DNA from: Pseudomonadota bacterium
GTDB taxonomy: Bacteria > Pseudomonadota > Gammaproteobacteria > Burkholderiales > Burkholderiaceae_B
Direction of reading: 5' to 3'
DNA: 64,000 bases
NCBI GenBank assembly: GCA_023423975.1
Contig: JAFAEO010000048.1
Span: forward strand, 1-64,000
The position numbers and the translations under genes are program-made. Below, piece after piece: positions 8,479 through 17,192 of this stretch. Within the stretch, counting starts at the first letter, position 1; every line of letters starts with the position of its first letter. Below the pieces are notes generated by a model. The model saw only the letters and a list, made by a program, of their open reading frames with translations, ran no database searches and was not told where the DNA came from.

Positions 8479-9537
8479 TTACGGCGTCAGAACGGCCCTG
8501 CCGATCACTTTGCCTGCGTGCAACGCCATCAGCGTCTGGTCTGCTTGCGCCAAGGGGTGCCGGCTGACAGGAATTGGACGAATCCCGCCGTGTCTGACCA
8601 GCGCCATCAATTCCTGCAACTCGGCCAGGTTGCCTACATAGGATCCCTGCACCGTGGCGGCCTTCAAGGGAAACAATGCCAGCGGCCACTCGCTCTGTCC
8701 ACCGAACAAACCAATAATGACCAGCTTGCCGCCCTTGGCCAGCAGATTGAACGCCTGCGTTGCCGTGGAGGGGGCACCCACATAGTCGATCACGGACCAG
8801 ATGGTGCGCGTACCCGCTGCTGCCTGAATATCCTGGATTAGCGTGGGGCTGTTGCCATCGACCGCAGCCAATGCCCCGGCTTGCAGCGCAGCTTCTCGTT
8901 TGGCCGGATCCAGGTCGACCACAACCGCCCCTTTGCCGCCCATGGCATGCAGCCATTGCAGGCACATCAGGCCCAGGCCGCCGGCGCCAAAGATAATCAC
9001 GGGTTCATTGTGCAGAACAGCTGGATCAAACTTGCGCAGTGCCGCATAGGTGGTCAGGCCGGAGCAGGCGTAAGGTGCAGCCTGTACCGGGTCTATATCG
9101 CCAATATCCACCAGATACCTGGGGTGCGGTACCACGATCTGGGTGGCGTAGCCGCCATCACGGTGAATGCCCAGGCAGGCCGGCGCTGCGCACAGGTTTT
9201 CCTCGCCGCGCTGGCAAACCACGCAACTGCCGCAGCCAATCCAGGGATAAATCAGGTAATTTTTTCCGGCATCCAGTTGCCCCGCATCCGGTCCCATTGC
9301 TCGCACGGTACCTACCGTCTCATGGCCCGGCGTCAGCGGCAGGCTGACGCCACGATCCTTCAGCTCCAGTCGCTTGCCCTGGCCCAGATCGTACCCACCC
9401 TCCCACAGATGCAGGTCACTGTGACAGACCCCGGCTGCCTTGACGTCCAGTACGACCTGAGTCCCTTGCGGGGTAAAGTTGTCTTTCTCGATCATTTGCA
9501 AGGGGGATTTGAAACCGGTAATGCAGTAACATTTCAT
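8479..9537 (-). CDS. Zinc-dependent NAD(P) alcohol dehydrogenase (MDR family)
   Basis: A 352-residue medium-chain dehydrogenase. Catalytic zinc ligands are in GVCHSDLHLWEGG near residue 40 and GHETVG near 75. The four structural-zinc cysteines are in CGSCVVCQRGEENLC near 105-119. The Rossmann motif GAGGLGLMCLQ is near 185, and an Asp (VVVDLD) at the end of the following strand suggests NAD rather than NADP. The natural alcohol or aldehyde is not predictable. Start ATG 9537 has GGTAAAGAG just upstream; an ATG 15 codons earlier is weaker. It heads the operon with the lipid kinase and metallophosphoesterase. Confidence 0.9.
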   Translation of the reverse strand: MKCYCITGFKSPLQMIEKDNFTPQGTQVVLDVKAAGVCHSDLHLWEGGYDLGQGKRLELKDRGVSLPLTPGHETVGTVRAMGPDAGQLDAGKNYLIYPWIGCGSCVVCQRGEENLCAAPACLGIHRDGGYATQIVVPHPRYLVDIGDIDPVQAAPYACSGLTTYAALRKFDPAVLHNEPVIIFGAGGLGLMCLQWLHAMGGKGAVVVDLDPAKREAALQAGALAAVDGNSPTLIQDIQAAAGTRTIWSVIDYVGAPSTATQAFNLLAKGGKLVIIGLFGGQSEWPLALFPLKAATVQGSYVGNLAELQELMALVRHGGIRPIPVSRHPLAQADQTLMALHAGKVIGRAVLTP

Positions 9538-9809
9538 CTCTTTACCATTCCTATGTTGGTGCATGCCACGCCGGTCATGCAACCGCTCCTTTGGAATAGG
9601 TATTGTATATGAGGGTTTCGCAAATGCAGCGTGCAGTTAGGATAATAATGATCAATCTGCTAACTGAACCCCAGCAATATAGTCATAAGCATTCGGTATT
9701 TCACTTGGGAACGATGATGGCCTAGACTAACAGTCAATACTGCCGGTGGGTAACCCTGCCCGCTCATGAAGGCGTGCCGGCAGGCAAAGTCTGACAACAG
9801 GGGAAATCG

Positions 9810-10097
9810 ATGAAACCAGATCCGAAATGGTCTTTTGTACTAACTGTTCTGCTTTTTGCAGGAATGATGATCGGATTGTCGCTATCGGTCCTGAACGACT
9901 TCATGTCACAGGCGGCGCCACTGGCCGGGCGTGATATTTTCGTAATGACCATGCATGTCATCTGGCTGCTGCTGTGGTCCATTGCCACGGTATTCGCACT
10001 CAAATACGCCCTGCAGCCGAATGACAAAGACAAACGGCATAAGGGCGCGCCTACTTCTGCTCGTCAGCCCCGAAATCCAGCGACGTCTGAATATTGA
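9810..10097 (+). CDS. Small two-span membrane protein of unknown function
   Basis: A 95-residue protein with two hydrophobic segments, FVLTVLLFAGMMIGLSLSVL (about residues 9-28) and MTMHVIWLLLWSIATVFALKY (about 46-66). A hydrophilic tail of about 28 residues follows, basic in its first half. A good ribosome site (AGGGGA) precedes ATG 9810. I do not recognise the family. Its 3' end overlaps the 3' end of the convergent yfaE gene by 47 bases, which is unusual but allowed by the good codon character in both frames. Confidence 0.6.
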   Translation: MKPDPKWSFVLTVLLFAGMMIGLSLSVLNDFMSQAAPLAGRDIFVMTMHVIWLLLWSIATVFALKYALQPNDKDKRHKGAPTSARQPRNPATSEY

Positions 10098-10383
10098 ATT
10101 CTTCACTGAGCGCAGGCTGTTCTGGCATATGCAACAGCCTGGCCTCAATCTGCAGTGACCCTTCGGGCACACAACAGCAAGGCAGTATTTCGTCTTTCGC
10201 GATATAGGCCAGCGGCTCTGTCAGATACCTTACCCTGCCCGCCAGCACATGCGTCCTGCAAGAACCACAATAGCCGGCGCGGCACTGGAACTCCACTTCG
10301 TGGTTGGTGCGTTCCAGTCCTTCAAGCAGCGTTTCTCCCTCCAGCAATTCGAACCTGCTATCGGTCGTTACGACAGATGTCAT
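10051..10383 (-). CDS. yfaE: YfaE-type 2Fe-2S ferredoxin for ribonucleotide reductase
   Basis: A 110-residue plant-type ferredoxin. Three cluster cysteines lie in CRAGYCGSC (about residues 34-42) and the fourth in LPCCCVPEG near 70. In E. coli YfaE maintains the diferric-tyrosyl radical cofactor of NrdB, and here it sits directly downstream of nrdB with a four-base ATGA overlap, which supports the same job. Three adjacent cysteines occur at the fourth ligand position; which one binds cannot be told by eye. The gene ends inside the convergent small membrane-protein gene. Confidence 0.9.
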   Translation of the reverse strand: MTSVVTTDSRFELLEGETLLEGLERTNHEVEFQCRAGYCGSCRTHVLAGRVRYLTEPLAYIAKDEILPCCCVPEGSLQIEARLLHMPEQPALSEEFNIQTSLDFGADEQK

Positions 10384-11513
10384 AGTTCGAAATGCTGCAG
10401 ATCGTCGGTATTCATTTGTGAATCAATTTGCCCGATCAGGTAAGAGCTGATTTCCACTTCCTGCGGCGCAACCTGGACATTATCGGAAGACAGCCAGGCA
10501 TTGATCCATGGAATCGGATTCTGTCGTACTCCCGGAAATGCAGCCTGCAGCCCAACGGCCTGCATGCGCAGGTTGGTAATATATTCAACGTACTGGCACA
10601 GGATGTCCTTGTTCAGCCCGATCATGGAACCCCCTTTGAACAGGTATTCGGCCCACTCCTTTTCTTGCAGGGCTGCCTGCTTGAACAGATCAAAGCATTG
10701 TTCGCGGGTTTCACTGGCGATCTCAGCCATTTGCGGATCATCTTCGCCGCTGCGCAAAATATTGAGCATATGCTGCGTGCCCGTCAGGTGCAGGGCCTCG
10801 TCACGGGCAATCAATTTGATAATCTTGGCATTGCCTTCCATCAGCTCGCGCTCTGCAAAAGCAAAGGAGCAGGCAAAACTGACATAAAAGCGAATCGCCT
10901 CAAGCACATTGACGACCATCAGGCACAAATACAGCTTTTTCTTAAGTTCGCGCAGGGATACCACCACTTCCTTGCCGGCAAGCATATGCGTGCCTTCACC
11001 GAACTGGTTATACAACTGCGTATACGAAATCACGTCATCGTAATAAAAGGCGATATCGCTCGCGCGCTTCAGAATATATTCATTGGCAACGATATCGTCG
11101 AACACCACGGATGGATTGTTCACGATATTGCGGATGATATGCGTGTACGAGCGCGAATGGATTGTCTCGGAAAACGACCAGGTCTCAATCCAGGTTTCCA
11201 GCTCAGGAATGGACACCAGCGGCAGCAGCGCCACATTCGGGCTGCGACCCTGGATCGAATCGAGCAGTGTCTGATATTTCAGATTGCTGATAAAAATATG
11301 CTTTTCATGTTCCGGCAGCGTCTGATAGTCGATCCGGTCCTGAGACACGTCCACCTCTTCGGGACGCCAGAAAAAGGACAACTGCTTTTCAATCAACTTT
11401 TCAAAGATTTCGTATTTCTGCTGATCATAACGTGCCACATTGACCGACTGACCAAAGAACATGGGTTCTTTCATCTGGTCGTTCGGTGTCTGACAAAAGG
11501 TACTGTATGCCAT
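10380..11513 (-). CDS. nrdB: Ribonucleoside-diphosphate reductase beta subunit, class Ia
   Basis: Supplies the tyrosyl radical for reduction of ribonucleotides to deoxyribonucleotides. In the 377-residue product the first iron ligand lies in WRPEEVD near residue 52, the segment SETIHSRSYTHI near 93-104 gives the E-x2-H-x3-Y pattern with the radical tyrosine, and RDEALHL near 238 supplies the last Glu/His ligands. It follows nrdA by 28 bases and overlaps yfaE. The start ATG 11513 is followed by a leader resembling the E. coli protein (AYSTFCQTPND). Confidence 0.97.
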   Translation of the reverse strand: MAYSTFCQTPNDQMKEPMFFGQSVNVARYDQQKYEIFEKLIEKQLSFFWRPEEVDVSQDRIDYQTLPEHEKHIFISNLKYQTLLDSIQGRSPNVALLPLVSIPELETWIETWSFSETIHSRSYTHIIRNIVNNPSVVFDDIVANEYILKRASDIAFYYDDVISYTQLYNQFGEGTHMLAGKEVVVSLRELKKKLYLCLMVVNVLEAIRFYVSFACSFAFAERELMEGNAKIIKLIARDEALHLTGTQHMLNILRSGEDDPQMAEIASETREQCFDLFKQAALQEKEWAEYLFKGGSMIGLNKDILCQYVEYITNLRMQAVGLQAAFPGVRQNPIPWINAWLSSDNVQVAPQEVEISSYLIGQIDSQMNTDDLQHFEL

Positions 11514-11541
11514 TGTTTTCTCTTACTCAATTACTGCCTGG

Positions 11542-13815
11542 TCAGATCTTGCATGCGCCGCTTTCGCAGTCGTCCTGTGCCTGATCTTCCTGTTTGTCTT
11601 CCGCGCCATCACGGGTGTTCTGGTAGTACAGTGTTTTGACACCGAATTTGTATGCCGTCAGCAAATCCTTGATCATCTGGTTCATGGGCACACGACCGCC
11701 GTCAAAACGGGCTGGGTCGTAATTCGTATTGGCCGAAATAGACTGGTCGACAAATTTCTGCATGATGCCCACAATCTGCAAATAGCCATCGTTGTTTGGC
11801 ATGCTCCACAGCAATTCGTACTTATCCTTAAGGCGGTCGTACTCAGGCACTACCTGTTTCAGTATCCCGTCTTTGGAAGCCTTGACAGTAACCAGGCCGC
11901 GCGGTGGTTCAATACCGTTGGTGGCGTTGGATATCTGCGAGGAAGTTTCCGATGGCATCAGCGCCGTCAGGGTGGAGTTGCGCAGGCCATGGGTAGTAAT
12001 GTCCTTGCGCAGCGATTCCCAATCCAGATGCAAAGGCTCTTTGCAAATACCGTCAAGATCCTTCTTGTAGGTGTCGATCGGCAAAATCCCCTTGGAATAA
12101 GTCGTCTCATCAAAAGCCGTGCACGGGCCGAACTCCTTGGACAGCGCGACTGAGGCCTTGAGCAGATAATACTGGATCGCCTCGAAGGTGCGGTGCGTCA
12201 GGGCATTGCCGCTGCCATCGGAATATTTGGCATCGTTCTTGGCCAGGTAATAGGCGTAATTGATAACGCCGATACCCAGCGTACGCCGCTTCATGGAACC
12301 AATATATGCGGCCTTTATCGGATAATCCTGATAATCAAGCAAGGCATCGAGCGCGCGCACGGCCAGATCGGCCAGGCCTTCGAGCTCGTCCAGCGATTCA
12401 ATTGCCCCCAGATTGAACGCAGACAGCGTGCACAAGGCAATTTCGCCGTTTTCGTCATTGATATCTTCCAGCGGCTTGGTCGGCAGCGCGATTTCCAGGC
12501 ACAGATTGCTCTGGCGCACGGGCGCCACGGCCGGGTCAAACGGGCTATGGGTATTGCAGTGATCCACGTTCTGAATATAAATGCGGCCGGTACCGGCGCG
12601 TTCCTGCATCATCAGTGAAAACAACTCCGTTGCCCTGACCGTACGCTTGCGAATAGTGGGGTCTTGCTCGTATTGGGCGTACAGTTGCTCGAAGCGATTC
12701 TGATCTTCGAAAAACGCATCGTACAAGCCAGGCACATCCGAAGGCGAGAACAGCGTGATATCGCCGTTTCTGATCAGGCGCTGATACAGCAGCCGGTTGA
12801 TCTGCACGCCATAGTCCATATGACGTACGCGATTTTCCTCGACACCCCGATTATTCTTGAGCACCAGCAGCGATTCAATTTCCAGATGCCACATGGGATA
12901 GAACAGTGTGGCCGCACCACCTCGTACGCCCCCCTGCGAGCAGCATTTGACGGCCGTCTGAAAGTGCTTGTAAAAAGGGATGCATCCGGTATGCTGTGCC
13001 TCGCCACCGCGAATAGCACTACCAACGGCACGAATGCGACCAGCGTTGATACCGATGCCGGCGCGTTGCGACACGTAGCGCACGATGGCACTGGTCGTGG
13101 CATTGATGGAATCCAGGCTATCGCCACACTCGATCAATACGCAGGAGCTGAACTGACGCGTAGGTGTGCGCACCCCCGACATGATGGGCGTGGGCAAGGA
13201 AATCTTGAACAGCGAGGTCGCATCATAGAAACCCTTGATGTACGACAGGCGCGTCTCTTTCGGATACTTCGAGAACAGGCATGCGGCCACCAGAATATAC
13301 AGGAACTGGGGGCTTTCATAGATTTCGTGATTGACACGATTTTGCACCAGGTACTTGCCTTCAAGCTGCTTGACCGCACCGTAGGAGAAGCGCATATCAC
13401 GGCTGTGATCGATATAGCTGTTCAGTTCGTCGAATTCTTCCCGTGTATAGTCCTGCAGGATATGTTCGTCATACTTGCCCATCTCGGTGAGCCGGCTGAC
13501 ATGATCGTACAGGGACGGCGGATCGAACTGCTGGAAAGCTTTCTTGCGCAAATGGAAGATGGCCAGACGCGCCGCCAGGTACTGATAATCAGGTGTAGCC
13601 TGTGAAATCAGATCCGCCGCTGCCTTGATGATGGTTTCATGAATGTCTTCAGTCTTGATGCCGTCGTAGAACTGAATATGGGACTTGAGCTCAACTTGAG
13701 ACACCGAAACATGGTCCAGACCTTCTGCCGCCCAATCAATAACACGGTGAATTTTGTCCAGATCGATAGGTTCTTTTCTGCCGTCACGTTTAGTGACCAA
13801 GAGTGTGCTGTTCAT
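11542..13815 (-). CDS. nrdA: Ribonucleoside-diphosphate reductase alpha subunit, class Ia
   Basis: The 757-residue catalytic subunit. It begins with an ATP-cone (TKRDGRKEPIDLDKIHRVID, residues 8-27) that senses ATP/dATP. Active-site residues are visible: a Cys in SSCVLIECGDS near 227, the thiyl-radical Cys in SNLCLEI, its partner in ALCTLSAFNLG, the twin tyrosines of the radical path in LYYQNTRDGAED, and the thioredoxin-accepting pair in the final residues CESGACKI. Length matches the E. coli enzyme. It is the first gene of nrdA-nrdB-yfaE and lies behind two NrdR boxes. Confidence 0.97.
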   Translation of the reverse strand: MNSTLLVTKRDGRKEPIDLDKIHRVIDWAAEGLDHVSVSQVELKSHIQFYDGIKTEDIHETIIKAAADLISQATPDYQYLAARLAIFHLRKKAFQQFDPPSLYDHVSRLTEMGKYDEHILQDYTREEFDELNSYIDHSRDMRFSYGAVKQLEGKYLVQNRVNHEIYESPQFLYILVAACLFSKYPKETRLSYIKGFYDATSLFKISLPTPIMSGVRTPTRQFSSCVLIECGDSLDSINATTSAIVRYVSQRAGIGINAGRIRAVGSAIRGGEAQHTGCIPFYKHFQTAVKCCSQGGVRGGAATLFYPMWHLEIESLLVLKNNRGVEENRVRHMDYGVQINRLLYQRLIRNGDITLFSPSDVPGLYDAFFEDQNRFEQLYAQYEQDPTIRKRTVRATELFSLMMQERAGTGRIYIQNVDHCNTHSPFDPAVAPVRQSNLCLEIALPTKPLEDINDENGEIALCTLSAFNLGAIESLDELEGLADLAVRALDALLDYQDYPIKAAYIGSMKRRTLGIGVINYAYYLAKNDAKYSDGSGNALTHRTFEAIQYYLLKASVALSKEFGPCTAFDETTYSKGILPIDTYKKDLDGICKEPLHLDWESLRKDITTHGLRNSTLTALMPSETSSQISNATNGIEPPRGLVTVKASKDGILKQVVPEYDRLKDKYELLWSMPNNDGYLQIVGIMQKFVDQSISANTNYDPARFDGGRVPMNQMIKDLLTAYKFGVKTLYYQNTRDGAEDKQEDQAQDDCESGACKI

Positions 13816-13869
13816 TGCGTATGCATATCCATGATGGTTGATGGAAGGGCTCGAAGCCGGACCGACTAT

Positions 13870-13885
13870 AATCTATATATAGTGT
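13870..13885. promoter_or_regulatory. NrdR box 1 upstream of nrdA
   Basis: The 16-mer AATCTATATATAGTGT matches the published NrdR consensus (ACACWATATATWGTGT) at 14 of 16 positions. NrdR represses ribonucleotide reductase genes when dATP is high. Confidence 0.75.
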
Positions 13886-13900
13886 TTTATTTTAGGTTTA

Positions 13901-13916
13901 CCACAATATATAGTAT
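13901..13916. promoter_or_regulatory. NrdR box 2 upstream of nrdA
   Basis: The 16-mer CCACAATATATAGTAT matches the NrdR consensus at 14 of 16 positions. It starts exactly 31 bases from box 1, three helical turns, the spacing typical of tandem NrdR sites. Confidence 0.75.
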
Positions 13917-14122
13917 TGATCAGGATATTTCAAGTAATTTCGGCTTCGTGCAAAACCTTGAAAAACAACACAATGCATTGATTAATATAGTTATTTTATG
14001 CGCAGAAAAAAATGTAACGATGTTGATTATACGCAATTGCCACGCACATTTTTTTAAGGCGCGGTAAATTCAGTTTTCATGCCACCGTCTTTCTATCCAG
14101 GCCAATGTCCGCTGCGGTGTCT

Positions 14123-15229
14123 TTAGTTAACAAAAGCAAAGGCCTGATGCAGGATATCCGGATTCTGCGACGCCAGTTGCGCCGGGTCCGACAGATGGCG
14201 TCGCCATTGGCGCGCGCCTTTGCGTCCGTTAAACAGACCCAGCATGGGCTTGACAATGGCACGTAGCGGAACGCCTTGTGCAACTTCCGACTGGGCATAG
14301 CCGGCCATCTGCTGCACAATCGTTGCATCATCGGCAACCGGCGTGTCGGGCCACAAGCGCTGGCTGATATCACGCAACAAATAGGGTTCGTGCCATGCTG
14401 CCCGACCGACCATCGCGCCGTCGAATGAGCCGACCGCCGAGGTGATCAGATCAGGCGTATTCAGACCGCCGTTGAGCACAAACAGCGCGTCCGGAAAATC
14501 CTGCTTGAGCCGGGTCACAATATCGTAGCGCAGTGGCGGAATCTCGCGATTGTCTTTAGGAGATAGTCCCTTGAGCACCGCGTTGCGCGCATGCGCGATA
14601 AACACCCGGCACCCGACCTCATACAGCTGCCCGACAAAATCACGTACGAAATCATAGGATTGATCGTAGTCCAGTCCAAGCCGATGCTTGACCGTGACCG
14701 GCACGCTGACTGCATCCTGCATCGCCTTGACGCAATCGGCCACCAGGGCCGGCTCGGCCATCAGGCAGGCACCGAACGCCCCCTTTTGCACTCGCTCTGA
14801 GGGGCAACCACAATTAAGGTTGATTTCATCATATCCCCAGCTTTGCCCCAGCCTGGCGCAATGGGCTAGCGCCGCCGGCTCGCTGCCGCCCAGTTGCAAT
14901 GCAACCGGGTGTTCCTGAGCGCTAAATTGCAAATGTCTTGGCACATCGCCGAAAACCAGGGCGCCGGTGGTGATCATCTCGGTATATAGCAAGGCATTGG
15001 GCGCCAGCAACCGGTGAAAATAGCGGCAATGCCTGTCTGTGACATCAATCATCGGCGCCACACTGAACTGCCAGGGACGCAGGCCAGCTTCATCCGTATA
15101 GTCAAGCACAGCGCTGCCTGTCGGGCTCTCCCCTGCAACAGCAACGGCATGGATATCGGTGCTGCCGCTGCAGATGTCTGGGCCCGTTGCGGCAACCCGC
15201 TCTGTTATCTCTGTATGTGTCATGATCAT
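14123..15229 (-). CDS. dusA: tRNA-dihydrouridine(20/20a) synthase
   Basis: An FMN enzyme that reduces uridine to dihydrouridine in the D-loop of tRNA. The 368-residue product has the DusA pattern: VAPMIDVTDRHCRYF near residue 58, the catalytic Cys in NLNCGCPSERVQKGAFGACL near 138, VKHRLGLD near 180, IAHARNAVLKGLSPKDNRE near 208 and LNGGL near 250. About 55 residues at the N-terminus precede the conserved core, more than usual, so the true start could be internal. ATG 15229 overlaps the stop of the ClC gene (ATGA), pointing to translational coupling. Confidence 0.92.
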   Translation of the reverse strand: MIMTHTEITERVAATGPDICSGSTDIHAVAVAGESPTGSAVLDYTDEAGLRPWQFSVAPMIDVTDRHCRYFHRLLAPNALLYTEMITTGALVFGDVPRHLQFSAQEHPVALQLGGSEPAALAHCARLGQSWGYDEINLNCGCPSERVQKGAFGACLMAEPALVADCVKAMQDAVSVPVTVKHRLGLDYDQSYDFVRDFVGQLYEVGCRVFIAHARNAVLKGLSPKDNREIPPLRYDIVTRLKQDFPDALFVLNGGLNTPDLITSAVGSFDGAMVGRAAWHEPYLLRDISQRLWPDTPVADDATIVQQMAGYAQSEVAQGVPLRAIVKPMLGLFNGRKGARQWRRHLSDPAQLASQNPDILHQAFAFVN

Positions 15230-17010
15230 TTGTCGCCGGAAATGCGAAAATCGATGTGCGGTGGCTGATGCCGCTCACTAAGTGCACGCTGCTCTTCCAG
15301 TTGCTCAAGAATGGCCGATTTGCGCACCACCCCCATCAGTATCGGTTCATCTTTTGACAACAATACCGGCAACCGTTCACCCATAAAAGTCAGAAACAGT
15401 TCCAGCCCCTCGCCCAGCGACATATCGGGATGCAGCACCGGAATGAAATGAGGCTGCACCATGAGTTCGGATATGGGCGTGGTCAGGGATGACTGCGACA
15501 GCAGCCAGCGCGTCACTTCCTGGTTGGACAGCACGCCCAGGTAGTGATTATTTTCATCCACCACATAAATATACCGCACGGGATGATCCTGAAACATGGC
15601 CACGGCCTGCTCCAGTGTCTGATCCTGGCGCAGCACCGTTTGTGCCTCAATTACCAGCCCCTTGAGCGTCATGCTGCTGATCTGCCGCCGCAGCCTTGCG
15701 GTCTGCTCCCGCGACAGGGTCACACCATACATGGCCGGCGTGCTGAACAGGCTGCTGACCACATTTGCAATCACGCAGGCGAACATGAGCGGCAGCACCA
15801 GATCAATCCGGTGAGTCATTTCAAAGATCATCAGGATCGCCATCAGGGGTGCATGCGTGCCGGCTGCCAGAAATGCGCCCATGCCGATCAATATATATAG
15901 TGCCGGCTGGGCTGCCAGCTCGGGCATCACGAATGAAATGATCTGGTAAAACAGCATGCCCACGCCGGCGCCCACCATCAACATGGGAGTAAAGACGCCG
16001 CCGGTCGCACCCGAACCCACCGTCGCGCCCGTGGCCAGCACCTTGTAGGCCAGCATCAGCAATACCGCCGGCATGGTCCAGGACAGCGTAAGCATATCCT
16101 CAATCGGCCCATAACCGTTGCCCGACGCAGCCGGCTGCAGGATCAGAATGCCGCCCAGCAGCGCTCCACCCAGCGCCAGACTCAATGGCAGCGGCAATCT
16201 GGTTTTACGAAACAGCTGGCGGATGGCATCCAGAAACCGCAGGAACAGCGGCGCCAGCAGGCCCGCAACAATCGCCAGCGCACACAGCAGCAGCAGGCTT
16301 GCATCGATCGACAGCGAAATGGGCTTCACATCATAAGTGATACGATAATAACCAGTCAGCTGCATGGTAATGTTGGCAACACCTGCCGAGATAATAAGCG
16401 GCCCCAGCGTTGTGACAGACAGGGTTCCCAATACGATTTCGGCAACAAACAGCGCCGCGGCAAGGGGCGCATTGTAGGCAGCCGACACGCCGGCCGCCGC
16501 CCCGCAAGCGACCAGCAACCGGATATCATTGGCGTTGAATGCCAGGAAACGACCGATGGCCGAGGCGACCATCGCGCCCAGGTGCACCATCGCCCCTTCG
16601 CGCCCGATGGAGCCGCCACTGACCACCGTAGACAGCGACGAGAGCACCCGCAACGTACCCTGGCGCAGGGACAGCCGTCCATCGGACAAGGCCACCGCTT
16701 CCATGTAGTCTGCGTTCATATCCTTGCGCACTTTTGACGACAGCCACAACAGGGTGCCCGCAATCAGTCCGCCCACGACAGGAAACAGGATACGCTCGGT
16801 ATCGGTCCAGCGGCTGACCACGGTCTCTATCTCGCCCGGCACTGACCCTGTCAGCAGTTGACCCCAGTGTATGGCCATATGGAACAGAATGGTCATGCCG
16901 GCGGCAGCCACACCGACAACGATGGCCCAGACAAAGAACGCCGGACGGTTTGTCAGCCAGGCAAACTGTGTCAGTTTGTTGCGTGCCTCAAAAGGAGAAA
17001 ACATGGCCAT
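15226..17010 (-). CDS. ClC-family chloride channel/transporter with C-terminal CBS pair
   Basis: About 594 residues. The membrane part contains the gating-glutamate motif GGSIGREGAM (GREGP class) near residue 130, AAGVSAAYNAPLAAALF and TGGVFTPMLMVGAGVG (the GxFxP motif). The classic first selectivity motif GSGIP is not visible; the equivalent place reads VALSDGRLSL, as in ClcB-like proteins. Two CBS domains follow (about residues 440-585), which in other ClC proteins bind nucleotides. ATG 17010 is preferred to a longer open frame because the region before it has no ClC character. Transports chloride or a related anion, possibly in exchange for protons; direction cannot be told. Confidence 0.88.
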   Translation of the reverse strand: MAMFSPFEARNKLTQFAWLTNRPAFFVWAIVVGVAAAGMTILFHMAIHWGQLLTGSVPGEIETVVSRWTDTERILFPVVGGLIAGTLLWLSSKVRKDMNADYMEAVALSDGRLSLRQGTLRVLSSLSTVVSGGSIGREGAMVHLGAMVASAIGRFLAFNANDIRLLVACGAAAGVSAAYNAPLAAALFVAEIVLGTLSVTTLGPLIISAGVANITMQLTGYYRITYDVKPISLSIDASLLLLCALAIVAGLLAPLFLRFLDAIRQLFRKTRLPLPLSLALGGALLGGILILQPAASGNGYGPIEDMLTLSWTMPAVLLMLAYKVLATGATVGSGATGGVFTPMLMVGAGVGMLFYQIISFVMPELAAQPALYILIGMGAFLAAGTHAPLMAILMIFEMTHRIDLVLPLMFACVIANVVSSLFSTPAMYGVTLSREQTARLRRQISSMTLKGLVIEAQTVLRQDQTLEQAVAMFQDHPVRYIYVVDENNHYLGVLSNQEVTRWLLSQSSLTTPISELMVQPHFIPVLHPDMSLGEGLELFLTFMGERLPVLLSKDEPILMGVVRKSAILEQLEEQRALSERHQPPHIDFRISGDK

Positions 17011-17192
17011 TGATTGGTCCCGGAGAAATAGCGGGCGGCGCGCGAGAAAGACCCCGGCACACTGCGAAAAGTGCTCCATTGTAGCAAAACTCGATTGTGA
17101 TTCTTTTGCATGCGGACCGCCCCACGCGCTTAACACGCTCAACCTGCACTAAAATGATCGGCATTCAATGATTTTGTGTATCGTATTTTCTC

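Larger units (their letters stand above)
13816..14122. other. Control region between dusA and nrdA
   Basis: Holds the nrd promoter with the two NrdR boxes and the 3' untranslated end of dusA. It is clearly AT-richer than its surroundings between about 13870 and 14060. I see no gene and no strong terminator for dusA. Confidence 0.5.

Noticed and set aside
10340..10360. tRNA T-loop-like TTCGAAC
   Set aside because: It lies inside yfaE and no cloverleaf can be formed around it.
10428..11639. Long plus-strand open frame of 403 codons
   Set aside because: Antisense to nrdB and the end of nrdA; no motifs and no ribosome site.
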